From: Muraenolepis orangiensis
Lineage: Eukaryota; Chordata; Actinopteri; Gadiformes; Muraenolepididae
Assembly (NCBI GenBank): GCA_027704905.1
Contig: CM051004.1
Coordinates: 4,679,628-4,743,627 of the forward strand
Reading direction: 5' to 3'
Length of the DNA: 64,000 bases
Below, in pieces: positions 1 to 11,151 of the stretch. How positions within the stretch are numbered: the first letter of the stretch is position 1; every line of letters starts with the position of its first letter. The notes below the pieces were generated by a model. That model was not told the DNA's origin. It saw only the letters and a list, made by a program, of their open reading frames with translations, and searched no databases. Both the position numbers and the translations under genes were made by a program.

Positions 1-1321
1 CAGGGTGGGAAAAGTATGTGAACCCTTGGATTTAATAACTGGTTGACCCTCCTTTGGCAGCAATAACCTCAACCAAACGTTTCCTGTAGTTGCAGATCAG
101 ACCTGCACAACTGCACAACATCAGTTCAGCAATATTCTTGGGATGTCTGCTGTGAATCGCTCTCTTGAGGTCAAGCCATAACATCTCAATCGGGTTGAGG
201 TCAGGTCTTCTGTTGAAGCCATGCTGTTGGGTCATTGTCCTGTTGCATCACCCATCTTCTGTTGAGCGTCAATTGGTGGACAGATGGCCTTAAGTTCTCC
301 TGCAAAATGTCTTGGTAAACTATCGATGATAGCAATCTGTCCCGGCCCTGAGGCAGCAAAGCAGCCCCAAACCATGATGCCCCCTCCACCATAGTTCACA
401 GTTGGGATGAGGTTTTGATGTTGGTGTGCTGTGCCTTTTTTTCTCCACACATAGTGTTGTGTGTTCCTTCCAAACAACTCAACTTTGGTTTCATCTGTCC
501 ACAGAATATTTAGCCAGTAGTGCTGTGGAACATCCAGGTGCTCTTTTTCAAACGTCAAATGTGCAGCAATGTTGGACAGCAGTGGCTTCCTCCGTGGTGT
601 CCTCCCATGAACTCCATTCTTGTTCAGTGTTTTACGTATTGTAGATTCGTCAACAGAGATGTTAGCATGTGCCAGAGATTGTTGTAAGTCTTTAGCTGAC
701 ACTCTAGGATTCTTCTTCACCTCATTGAGCATTCTGTGCTGTGCTCTTGCAGTCATCTTTACAGGACGGCCACTCCTAGGGAGAGTAGCAACAGTGCTGA
801 ACTTTCTCCATTTATAGACAATTTGTCTTACCGTAGACTGATGAACATCAAGGCTTTTAGAGATACTTTTGTAACCCTTTCCAGCTTTATGCATGTCAAC
901 AGTTCTTAATCTTAGGTCTTCTGAGAGCTCTTTTGTGTGATGCATGGTTCAGGCAATGCTTCTTGAGAATAGCAAACTCAAAACTGGTGTGTTTTTTAAT
1001 AGGGCAGGGCAGCTTTAACCAACACCTCCAATCTGGTCTCATTGATTGGACTCCAGGTTGGCTGACTCCTGACTCCAATTAGCTCTTGGAGAAGTCATTA
1101 GCATAGGGGTTCACATACTTTTGTCCACCCTGCACTGTGAATGTTTACATGGTGTGTTCAATAAAAACATGAAAACATCTAATTGTTTGTGTGGTATTAG
1201 TTTAAGCAGACTGTTTGTCTATTGTTGTGACTTAGATGAACATCAGAACACATTCTTTGACCAATTTATGCAGAAATCCAGGTAATTCCAAAGGGTTCAC
1301 ATACTTTTTCTTGCAACTGTA
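1..1321 (-). mobile_element. Tc1/mariner element with IR/DR-type ends, left end cut by the window
   Basis: The right terminal region carries two copies of a TTCACATACTTTT motif. The inner one (1107-1132) ends in CCACCCTG and the outer one (1288-1321) ends in TTGCAACTGTA. The same motif in inverted orientation opens the window at positions 1-26. Paired direct repeats inside each inverted repeat are the IR/DR layout known from fish Tc1 elements such as the Sleeping Beauty group. The matching left outer repeat would lie just outside the window. A broken transposase reading frame fills the centre on the minus strand. The right outer end abuts a CA-rich tandem repeat. Confidence 0.9.
32..945 (-). 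pseudogene. Tc1-like DDE transposase, frameshifted
   Basis: Reading from 945 downward, the first frame (945-232) gives an N-terminal paired-like helix-turn-helix region (ELSEDLRLRTVDMHKAG) and the first catalytic Asp in the context LWTDETKVELFG, followed by GGGGIMVWGCF. That frame then leaves homology. The piece with the second catalytic Asp (QQDNDP) lies in another frame at about 201-392, and the C-terminal piece with the third acidic residue (DLNPIEMLW) in a third frame at 32-235. The DDE catalytic triad is therefore split over three frames by small indels, so this copy cannot make a full transposase. The family is certain; loss of function follows from the frameshifts unless they are sequence errors. 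Confidence 0.88.
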
Positions 1322-1566
1322 GTCCAACACACACACACACATTATAGTCCAACCCGCACAAACACACACAGTATAGTCCAACAACACACACACACATTAT
1401 AGTCCAACCCGCACAAACACACACAGTATAGTCCAACACACACACACACATTATAGTCCAACCCGCACAAACACACACAGTATAGTCCAACAACACACAC
1501 ACACACATTATAGTCCAACCCGCACAAACACACACAGTATAGTCCAACAACACACACACACACAGG
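1322..1566. repeat. Minisatellite, TATAGTCCAAC plus (CA)n
   Basis: A unit of about 57 bp alternates TATAGTCCAACCCGCACAAA with TATAGTCCAACAACACACAC, about four copies. The same TATAGTCCAAC(AC)n motif resumes at 4015 and 5136, on the far side of the LINE insertions. Confidence 0.9.
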
Positions 1567-1576
1567 GGGTCAGCAG

Positions 1577-3308
1577 CTTCAAGTCAAGTCAAGTCAAGTT
1601 TATTGTCACTTCACAGTTTACAGTTTAGTATAAAGCAGTGATGTGAAAATCTTGTGTGCAATACCCGACGACAGACAGCAGTTATAAAATAAGATAAAAA
1701 TAAAAATAGATAAAAATAGAATAAAGTTAAAAATTTGAAATAAAAAATAAAAATGCAATTTATAAAATGCAAAAATCAGCACAGAAAAGAGCAATATGTA
1801 TATATAAATCAATGTAATAAAATATACATTGTTATATGTTATACGCCCTTGTTCAGCAGCCTGATGGCCTGACTGTGGAAGCTGTCTCTGTCTATTTGAT
1901 ACCACGTGATACTGCGGTATCGCCTGCCTGGCGGTAACAGTGAGTACAGTTGGTGGCTGGGTGGGCAATGTCTTTATGACGCGTTTGGCCTTGGCCACGC
2001 ACCGCTGATTGTAAATATCCAGGAGGGAGGGGAGCTCACCTCCAACGATATACTGGGCCGTCCCACCACCCTTTGAAGCGCTCTGCGCTCGAGTGCAGTG
2101 CAGTTCCCGTACCAGGCGGTGATACACCCTGTAAGAACACTCTCGATGGTGCCGTTGTAGAATGTTCTCAGGATGCGGGGGCCCATGCTGAATTTCTTCA
2201 GACGCCTGAGAAAATACAGGCGTTGTTGGGCCCTTTTCACCACGTGTGTGGTGTGCGTGGACCATGTGAGGTCCTCGGAGATGTGCACGCCGAGGAACTT
2301 GAAGCTGCTGACCCTCTCTACTGCAACGCCGTCGATGGAGATAGGGCTGTGCTCTCCCCTCTGCCTCCTGAAGTCCACGATCAGCTCCTTGGTCTTCTTG
2401 GCGTTGAGGGCGAGGCTGTTCTCCTGGCACCACTGCTCCAGCGATCCGACCTCCTCCCTGTAGGCTGTCTCGTCGTCGCCGGCGATCAGGCCCATCACTG
2501 TCGTGTCGTCAGCAAACTTGACGATGACGTTGGAGCTGTGCATAGCCATGCAGTCGTGGGTGTAGAGGGAGTAGAGGAGAGGGCTCAGCACGCATCCCTG
2601 GGGGGCTCCCGTGTTGAGGGTCAGTGGCTCTGATGTGGTGCTGCCCATCCTCACCACCTGGCGGCGGTCCGACAGGAGGTCCAGTATCCAGCTGCACGTG
2701 GATGGGGGTACGCCTAGACCTCTCAGCTTGGTGTCGAGCTTGGCAGGAACTATTGTGTTGAATGCTGAGCTGTAGTCCACAAACAGCATTCGCACATAAC
2801 AGTTCTTACCCTCCAGGTGGGAAAGGGCAGTGTGGAGGGCCATGGCAATTGCGTCGTCCGTGGATCTATTTTGACGATATGCAAATTGCCATGGGTCCAG
2901 CGTGGTAGGTAACACGGAGCAAATATAGTCCTTGACCAACCTCTCGAAGCATTTGCTAACGATCGAGGTGAGGGCTACAGGTCTATAGTCATTCAGGCAT
3001 GTTACCTTGGGTTGTTTAGGGACAGGCACGATGGTGGACATCTTGAAGACCGCGAGGACAACAGCCTGGGACAGGGAGAGGTTGAAGATGTCTGCAAAGA
3101 CTCCTGCCAACTGGTCTGCGCATGCTCTGAGGACGCGGCCCAGGATGTCGTCGGGGCCTGCCGCCTTACGGATGTTCAGCCGCTTGAAGGTGCGGCGCAC
3201 ATCCGCCTCCGAGATGCGCAGCTGGCTGGTCTCATCAGTCGGTGCTGGCTTCGGCGGGCTGCCGTTTACGTCGAACCGAGCAAAAAATGTATTTAGCTCT
3301 CCTGGGAG
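1577..3308 (-). mobile_element. L2-clade LINE, 5'-truncated copy
   Basis: The minus strand encodes a fish L2-type reverse transcriptase. Visible motifs are KAAGPDDILGRVLRACADQL, CLNDYRPVALTSIV, FAYRQNRSTDDAI, FVDYSSAFNTI, GAPQGCVLSPLLY and the catalytic FADDT. The 5' edge is near 3308, just upstream of RISEADVRRTFKR, so the endonuclease domain is missing. The 3' end at 1577-1620 has the AATAAACTTGACTTGAC-type tail. An indel near 2055 shifts the C-terminal frame (ALQRVV, then RTAQYIVGGELPSLLD in another frame). Confidence 0.9.
1974..3308 (-). pseudogene. L2 LINE ORF2 fragment (reverse transcriptase)
   Basis: An open stretch of over 400 codons covers fingers, palm (Asp in FVDYSSAF and the AsppAsp of FADDT) and part of the thumb. 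It lacks the N-terminal endonuclease and is frameshifted at the C-terminus, so it is a dead fragment of a retrotransposon polyprotein. Confidence 0.85.
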
Positions 3309-4014
3309 GGAAGTTCCTCGGCGTGCACATCTCCGAGGACCTCACATGGTCCACACACACCACACACGTGGTGAAAAGGGCCCAACAACGCCTGGATTTC
3401 CTCAGGCGTCTGAGGAAATTCAGCATGGGCCCCCGCATCCTGAGAACATTCTATACCGGCACCATGGAGAGTGTTTTTACAGGGTGGATCACCGCCCGGT
3501 ACGGGACCTGCACCGCACTTCAAAGGGTGGTGCGGACGGCCCAGTATATCGTTAGAGGTGAGCTCCCCTCCCTCCTGGATATATACAACCAGCGGTGCGT
3601 GGCCAAGGCCAAACGCGTCATAAAGACATTGCCCACCAGCCACCAACTGTACTCACTGTTACCGCCAGGCAGGCGATACCGCAGTATCACGTGGTATCAA
3701 ATAGACTCAGAGACAGCTTCCACAGTCAGGCCATCAGGCTGCTGAACAAGGGCGTATAGCATATAACAATGTCTATTTTATTACATTGATTTATATATAC
3801 ATATTGGTATTTTTCTGTGCCGATATATTGCATTTTATAAATTGCATTTTTATTTTTATTTTTTTACTTTTATTCTATTCAGTTTTATTATATTTTTATC
3901 CATTTTTTATCTTATTTTATAACTGCTGTCTGTCGTCGGGTTTTGCACATAAGATTTTCACTCGCTGCTTTATACTCGTGTAAACTGTGAAGTGACAATA
4001 AACTTGACTTGACA
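3309..4014 (+). mobile_element. L2-clade LINE 3' fragment, inverted relative to its neighbour
   Basis: The plus strand encodes KFLGVHISEDLTWSTHTTH through ELPSLLDIYNQRCVAKAK and continues through the 3'UTR to the terminal TGACAATAAACTTGACTTGA. This is the same family and the same 3' segment as the minus-strand copy, so the two form an inverted pair with both 3' ends pointing outward. Confidence 0.9.
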
Positions 4015-4551
<537 letters not shown>

Positions 4552-5135
4552 TGCAGAGGGTGGTGAAAACCGGCCAACGCATTGGACTACCCCTCCCTGC
4601 AATAAACACTACCCACCATAAACGGTGTCTGAGGAAGGCACAACAAATAGTGGAAGACCCTCTCACCCCAACCACGGACTGTTGGCCCTCCTCCCCTCCG
4701 GGAGGCGCTATAGAAACCTCTGTTCCAAGTCAAGCAGGCTTAGGAACAGCTTCTTCCCCTCAGCTGTCATCTCTGTTGATAGAACTGCAAATCCCTGTTC
4801 ACGACCTGCTGTTTATACATTTATATATATTTATCCTGTTTTTCATAATTTCATACCCCGGATCACTACCCGTTAAATACTTACACTTACTTACCTGTAA
4901 ATATATATATATACATACCTATTATTATGCTCATATCCAACACGTACTCTATAAGTAAGCTTATAACTGTTTTATACCTAGTTGACTGTCTTTTAGCAAC
5001 TGTAAACTGTAAATTATAAATGATATATTATCATGCACTTTACTGCAACATTTGCACTCTGGTTAGATGCTAAATTATTTTCGCTGTACTGTACTTGTGC
5101 TGTGCAATGACAATACATTAGAATCTAATCTAATC
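4552..5135 (+). mobile_element. LINE 3' fragment (L2/Rex1-like)
   Basis: It encodes LQRVVKTGQRIGLPLPAI, then RCLRKAQQIVEDPL, then (frameshifted) LLPSGRRYRNLCSKSSRLRN, the C-terminus of a fish LINE ORF2. A 3'UTR follows, ending TGTGCTGTGCAATGACAATA with short ATCTAATC repeats. A second, shorter copy of this 3'UTR lies at 42243-42645. Confidence 0.8.
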
Positions 5136-5350
<215 letters not shown>

Positions 5351-5354
5351 GGGG

Positions 5355-5470
5355 GGGGTCAGAGGTCATTAAGGAGCAGGTAGGGGTTAGAGGTCATTAA
5401 GGAGCAGGTAGGGGTTAGAGGTCATTAAGGAGCAGGTAGGGGTCAGGGGTCATTAAGGAGCAGGTAGAGG
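5355..5470. repeat. Short tandem repeat, GTCATTAAGGAGCAGGTAG unit
   Basis: Four to five copies of an approximately 26-bp unit containing GTCATTAAGGAGCAGGTAG. The same unit reappears at 10018-10150. Confidence 0.85.
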
Positions 5471-5706
5471 TAATAATAATAATAATAATAATAATAATGG
5501 CGGCTTTTATATAGCGCTTTTATCCAAAGCGCTTTACAAGTCATGTAAAGTCCTCACATCACCCATTCCTACACCGACGGTGGAGTCAGCCATGCAAGGA
5601 GACAGCCAGCACGTCAGGAGCAGTTAGGGTTAGGGTGTCTTACTCAAGGACACCTCGACAGTTTTTGCTAGGAGGAGCCGGAGACCTCCTGAGCTATACT
5701 GCCGCC
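5471..5706 (-). mobile_element. tRNA-derived SINE with (ATT)n tail
   Basis: On the minus strand it begins GGCGGCAGTATAGCTCAGG (A-box like TAGCTCAGGAG) and ends TTGTAAAGCGCTTTGGATAA plus ATATAAAAGCCGCC. The (ATT)n tail is at 5471-5498. Its interior contains ACCCTAACCCTAACTGCTCC, the apparent source of the array at 7899-9330. Confidence 0.85.
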
Positions 5707-5708
5707 AG

Positions 5709-6057
5709 TCAGGCGTCAGGTGTCATCTTGACGTAGTGATCTGTTTTATAATTCTACTATCAGCTCATAAAGTCTTCTCCTTCACTCTGGTGACGCAGGT
5801 CTCCTCCAACAGTGCTGACTGGAGAAATCCTAAGGTTTCACTAGTCAGGATGGAACGTTTCACTAGTCAGGATGGAACGTTTCACTAGTCAGGATGGAAC
5901 GTTTCACTAGTCAGGATGGAACGTTTCACTAGTCAGGCTGTAACGTTTCACTAGTCAGGCTGTAACGTTTCACTAGTCAGGCTGTAACGTTTCACTAGTC
6001 AGGCTGTAACGTTTCACTAGTCAGGCTGTAACGTTTCACTAGTCAGGCTGTAGTGAA
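5709..6057. repeat. Duplicated block, copy 1, with a 22-bp minisatellite
   Basis: Unique sequence from about 5717 (GTCATCTTGACGTAGTGATC) is followed by about ten copies of a 22-bp unit containing TTTCACTAGTCAGG at 5835-6052. The same order, nearly identical, occurs at 10155-10408. Confidence 0.9.
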
Positions 6058-6059
6058 CT

Positions 6060-7125
6060 ACAACATCACGCTAGTGTTTCACAATCAAGCTTTTGTGAGA
6101 AATTATTCAGACAAAGACCACTGAACAAACCCAGACTGTTTCACTATTCTATTATTATAATAATCACTAACTACTCCCTGTTACAGTATTATTATATTAT
6201 ATTATAAACTATTCTGTGTTACTGTTACTGTGATAACAGATAACTAGACAGTATTATATTATTATAATATTATTATTATAGTATATTAATATATTATTAA
6301 CTACTCTGTGTTACTATAACTATGAACAGAATTATATTATTAGAATTTGTTATATTATATTATTAACTACTCCGTGTTACTGTAACTATGAACATAATTA
6401 TATTATTACTATTATATTATAGTATTAACTGCTCTGTGTTCTGTGGACTGTGGTGAAACGGTTTAAACACTTTAAATATAGAAGACATCAGTGGATCAGA
6501 ATCCAAAAGTGGTAATAGTCCTAGTTTATGATTTAACCTTCGACTCATTTCCAACCAAACACATTATTGTGATGATTACTATTATTATTCTAATAATTAT
6601 TACTATTATTATTATTATAATTATTATTATTATTATTATTATTGGAACTGTTCAGAAGACGATAACAGATAACTATTTGTTGGAGATTGGGACATGACCG
6701 CCATCTGCTGGACACATAATGAACTCCACCTATAGATTCTCATCTGATTAGACTATTATATCGTTCTGGTTATAGTGGAAACACTATAGACGAGAGGCTG
6801 GACAGCGCGAGGACTTCATCTCTAAGTCGTTCTATTCGTTTTAATTTAGAGTTCTTTAAACTCTACTGTTCAGCACTTTGAAACAACTAGAGGAACCTTC
6901 AACACCGTCTTTATACCAAGAGACGATCGATCACCGATCAATTGATTATTGTAACAGAAGCTCTGTTGAACTCTCTTGAGAAGAAGAATGAGGACTCACT
7001 TGTTTCTTCGGGTTCTTCGGGTTCTTCTTCTGGTTCTTCAGGTTCGTCCAAGTGGTCCAACCACCAAGGAGACATCGTCTTTATTACGGAGGACTTTATG
7101 GTCCGGGATAGACTTCAAACTCTCT
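6060..7125. other. AT-rich intergenic sequence
   Basis: Contains imperfect ATTATTATA tandem tracts (6150-6440), an (ATT)n run (6570-6643) and otherwise unique sequence. I see no gene. The ORFs here lack codon structure or homology that I recognise. Confidence 0.6.
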
Positions 7126-7129
7126 TACT

Positions 7130-7139
7130 CACTCACACA

Positions 7140-7212
<73 letters not shown>

Positions 7213-7236
7213 GCACGCACGCGCGCGCGCACACAC

Positions 7237-7324
<88 letters not shown>
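7130..7324. repeat. (CA)n microsatellite with a central CG-alternating block
   Basis: About 190 bp of alternating purine-pyrimidine. At 7207-7230 CA steps are replaced by GCACGCACGCGCGCGCGC, a strong potential Z-DNA former. Confidence 0.95.
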
Positions 7325-7327
<3 letters not shown>

Positions 7328-7812
7328 CGTGACGTCAGCGGCCCATGGTCACATGTCAGAAAGTGTTTATGTTGTGTAAATGTCTCCTTATCCATGTATT
7401 GTACAGTGGGCGTGGTTTGATGACGTCACGTAACAGCCATTAGTTCAAGTTCACAGGTCGAGTGTACTTTTGGGCTGCGTCTCAAACGGAGAGCGGACAG
7501 CCTGCTGCCTTGCTCCCTGTCGAGGCAGTGTCCTCCTCACGTGGCAAAGTTCTCACCTGTGAAGGTGATTGAGACAGCCATGCGTCATGACGTCACCACA
7601 ATACCGTCAGGTGACGTCCGTCAGGTACAGCAGTTCTGTGATGAGGACTAACTGTTGTTTTTAGGATCACCAGAAAGGTCTTAAAATATATATAATATAA
7701 TATATTTGTGCCAATTGTTTTTCTTCAGTGAAATACTTACTTATGAACATGAAAAATAAGTTATTAATATTATTATTTAATACTTATTTATATTGATTTA
7801 TTAATCTACATG
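7325..7812. other. Intergenic, no recognised gene
   Basis: Unique sequence. Position 7471 onward (GGGCTGCGTCTCAAACGGAG) resembles the start of a GGGC-type transposon terminal repeat, but I find no matching end. Confidence 0.4.
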
Positions 7813-9452
7813 GGCGGCAGTATAGCTCAGGAGGTACACTGGTTCGATCCCCCTGCTCCTCCTAGCAAAAGCTGTGGAGGTGTCCTTGAGCAGGACCCAC
7901 TAACCCTAATGCTCCTGACCCGCTAACCCTAACCCTGACCTGCTAACCCTAACCCTGACCCACTAACCCTAACCCTGACCTGCTAACCCTAATGCTCCTG
8001 ACCCCCTAACCCTAATGCTCCTGACCCGCTAACCCTAACCCTGACCTGCTAACCCTAACCCTGACCCACTAACCCTAACCCTGACCTGCTAACCCTAACC
8101 CTGACCCCCTAACCCTAATGCTCCTGACCTGCTAACCCTAATGCTCCTGACCCCCTAACCCTAATGCTCCTGACCTGCTAACCCTAATGCTCCTGACCTG
8201 CTAACCCTAACCCTGACCCACTAACCCTAACCCTGACCTGCTAACCCTAATGCTCCTGACCTGCTAACCCTAACTCTGACCCCCTAACCCTAATGCTCCT
8301 GACCTGCTAACCTTAATGCTCCTGACCTGCTAACCCTAATGCTCCTGACCTGCTAACCCTAACCCTGACCTGCTAACCCTAACCCTGACCTGCTAACCCT
8401 AATGCTCCTGACCTGCTAACCCTAACCCTGACCTGCTAACCCTAATGCTCCTGACCTGCTAACCCTAATGCTCCTGACCTGCTAATCCTAATGCTCCTGA
8501 CCTGCTAACCCTAATGCTCCTGACCTGCTAACCCTAACCCTGACCCACTAACCCTAATGCTCCTGACCCGCTAACCCTAACCCTGACCCACTAACCCTAA
8601 CCCTGACCTGCTAACCCTAATGCTCCTGACCTGCTAACCCTAACCCTGACCTGCTAACCCTAACCCTGACCCACTAACCCTAACCCTGACCTGCTAACCC
8701 TAATGCTCCTGACCCCCTAACCCTAATGCTCCTGACCCGCTAACCCTAACCCTGACCTGCTAACCCTGACCCCCTAACCCTAATGCTCCTGACCTGCTAA
8801 CCCTAATGCTCCTGACCCCCTAACCCTAATGCTCCTGACCTGCTAACCCTAATGCTCCTGACCTGCTAACCCTAACCCTGACCCACTAACCCTAACCCTG
8901 ACCTGCTAACCCTAATGCTCCTGACCTGCTAACCCTAACTCTGACCCCCTAACCCTAATGCTCCTGACCCGCTAACCCTAATGCTCCTGACCTGCTAACC
9001 CTAACCCTGACCTGCTAACCCTAATGCTCCTGACCTGCTAACCCTAACCTGCTAACCCTAATGCTCCTGACCTGCTAACCCTAATGCTCCTGACCCGCTA
9101 ACCCTAACCCTGACCTGCTAACCCTAACCCTGACCTGCTAACCCTAATGCTCCTGACCTGCTAACCCTAACCCTGACCCACTAACCCTAATGCTCCTGAC
9201 TCCCTAACCCTAATGCTCCTGACCCGCTAACCCTAACCCTGACCTGCTAACCCTAACCCTGACCTGCTAACCCTAACCCACTAACCCTAATGCTCCTGAC
9301 CTGCTAACCCTAACCCTAACCCTGACCTGCTGGCCGTCTCCTTGATGGCTGACTCCACCCTCGGTGGTTGAATGTGTGGATGAATGGGTGAATGTGAGGC
9401 ATGACTTGTAAAGCGCTTTGGATAAAAGCGCTATATAAAAGCATCCATTACA
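7813..9452 (+). mobile_element. tRNA-SINE interrupted by a 1.4 kb internal tandem array
   Basis: The head at 7813-7898 has an A box (TAGCTCAGGAG) and a B box (GGTTCGATCCC) and continues into GGTGTCCTTGAGCAGGACCC. The tail at 9331-9452 (TGGCCGTCTCCTTGATGGCT through TTGTAAAGCGCTTTGGATAA) completes the same SINE as the copy at 5471-5706. Between them a short SINE segment has expanded about 1.4 kb. Confidence 0.88.
7899..9330. repeat. Tandem array of CTAACCCTAA-containing units (telomere-like)
   Basis: Alternating units CTAACCCTAATGCTCCTGAC and CTAACCCTAACCCTGACC, with the variable dinucleotide context TGCT/CGCT/CACT/CCCT, about 70 units. Single or double CCCTAA motifs occur in every unit but never as a pure telomeric tract. 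Confidence 0.95.
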
Positions 9453-9820
9453 TATTTATATTGATTTATTAATATCACATGTATTTATTACTTATATTTA
9501 TTTATAAATATCACATGTATTTATTATTTATATTGATTTATTAATATCACATGTATTTATTATTTATATTGATTTATTAATATCACATGTATTTATTATT
9601 TATATTGATTTATTAATATCACATGTATTTATTATTTATATTGATTTATTAATATCACATGTATTTATTATTTATATTGATTTATTAATATCACATGTAT
9701 TTATATTGATTTATTAATATCACATGTATTTATTATTTATATTGATTTGTTATTATCACATGTATTTATTATTTATATTGATTTATTAATATCACATGTA
9801 TTTATTTATTTATTTTTCTT
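9453..9820. repeat. AT-rich minisatellite, about 34 bp unit
   Basis: Repeats of TTTATATTGATTTATTAATA plus TCACATGTATTTATTA, about ten copies, directly after the SINE tail. Confidence 0.93.
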
Positions 9821-10017
9821 TATGTATTTTGATAACTAAAGATTTGTTCTACATTTATTTATTGAGTCTTTTATTTATTTTGGACTTTGATGAATTCACA
9901 CACGGCTAATGTGATTGTATGTGGACTATGTAGGACTATGTTTACACACTAAGCCGAGGTATTGATCCATTATTACTTCAATCAATTGCAATTAATCAAT
10001 TAACAACTAAACAACAA

Positions 10018-10408
10018 AGTCATTAAGGAGCAGCTACTATCAGCTCATGAAGTCATTAAGGAGCAGGTAGAGGTCAGGGGTCATTAAGGAGCAGGTACTA
10101 TCAGCGAGCAGCTATTATCAGCTCATGAAGTCATTAAGGAGCAGGTAGAGGTCAGGCGTCATCTTGACGTAGTGATCTGTTTTATAATTCTACTATCAGC
10201 TCATAAAGTCTTCTCCTTCACTCTGGTGACGCAGGTCTCCTCCAACAGTGCTGACTGGAGAAATCCTAAGGTTTCACTAGTCAGGATGGAACGTTTCACT
10301 AGTCAGGATGGAACGTTTCACTAGTCAGGATGGAACGTTTCACTAGTCAGGATGGAACGTTTCACTAGTCAGGATGGAACGTTTCACTAGTCAGGATGGA
10401 ACGTTTAT
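10018..10408. repeat. Duplicated block, copy 2
   Basis: GTCATTAAGGAGCAG units, then the unique GTCATCTTGACGTAGTGATC segment, then about six TTTCACTAGTCAGG units, in the same order as 5355-6057. The SINE at 5471-5706 is absent from this copy. Confidence 0.9.
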
Positions 10409-10429
10409 AGTCAGGATGTTTAGTTGTTA

Positions 10430-10900
10430 TACATTGACTTTATATAAGATTCATATATATTCCCTTTATATTAGATTAATATACATTGACTTTCAATTAG
10501 ATTAATTTATATTCATTTTATATTACATTCAGAAGTATTAACTTTATATTACATTAATATATATTCCCTTCATATTACATTAATATATATTCCCTTCATA
10601 TTACATTCATATAAAGTGATATTAACTAACATTCATGTATAGAACGTTAATTAATGTTAAATTAACTTCATATAAACATTGACATGAATTAAAATCATGT
10701 CTGTAGTCCACCGGCTCTGTCTGGATCTTGTCATCTTGTCACTCCGCTGGGACTACAATACCCAGACTGCTTCACACGGCCAGGGAAGACGGGGACAGGC
10801 CTCTGTCTGTCCTTCTGTCTGTCTGTCTTTCTGTTCGGTCGTCTGGTTCTTTGGTAGTTGACATTTTTCATTTTTCATTGTATTTAAAAAGAAGAACTAA
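10430..10900. other. AT-rich intergenic sequence
   Basis: Irregular repeats of TATATTCCCTTTATATTA and ACATTCATATAAAG, then unique DNA. No gene recognised. Confidence 0.6.
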
Positions 10901-10909
10901 AACAATTCA

Positions 10910-10915
10910 TTTATT
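10910..10915 (-). promoter_or_regulatory. AATAAA polyadenylation signal of the mucin-like gene (inferred)
   Basis: TTTATT on the plus strand is AATAAA on the minus strand, about 240 bp past the stop codon at 11152. Confidence 0.5.
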
Positions 10916-11151
10916 TTTCATGGTGTGCAAACGGTGATGCTTCATTCACGCTCTCCTGAAAAAAGAAAAAAAGCGTAAAAAATTATTTTAAAAACTAAAT
11001 TAAAACACGACACAAGATACATTCCTTCTCACCATTCAATCTGCTGTCTCACTATTATAATTATTATAATTATAACATAATGAAATCATTAATTGAAGTC
11101 TGTAGAGGTCATCAATTAGCTTTACATGATACTTTAGCCTCACAACTGTAT

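Noticed and set aside
1577..4014. Twin-priming inversion of one L2 insertion
   Set aside because: Both halves contain the same 3' segment and terminal motif. Twin priming would give different segments with one 3' end.
7899..9330. Interstitial telomere block
   Set aside because: Units are mixed CTAACCCTAATGCTCCTGAC, not pure TTAGGG, and lie between the two halves of a SINE.
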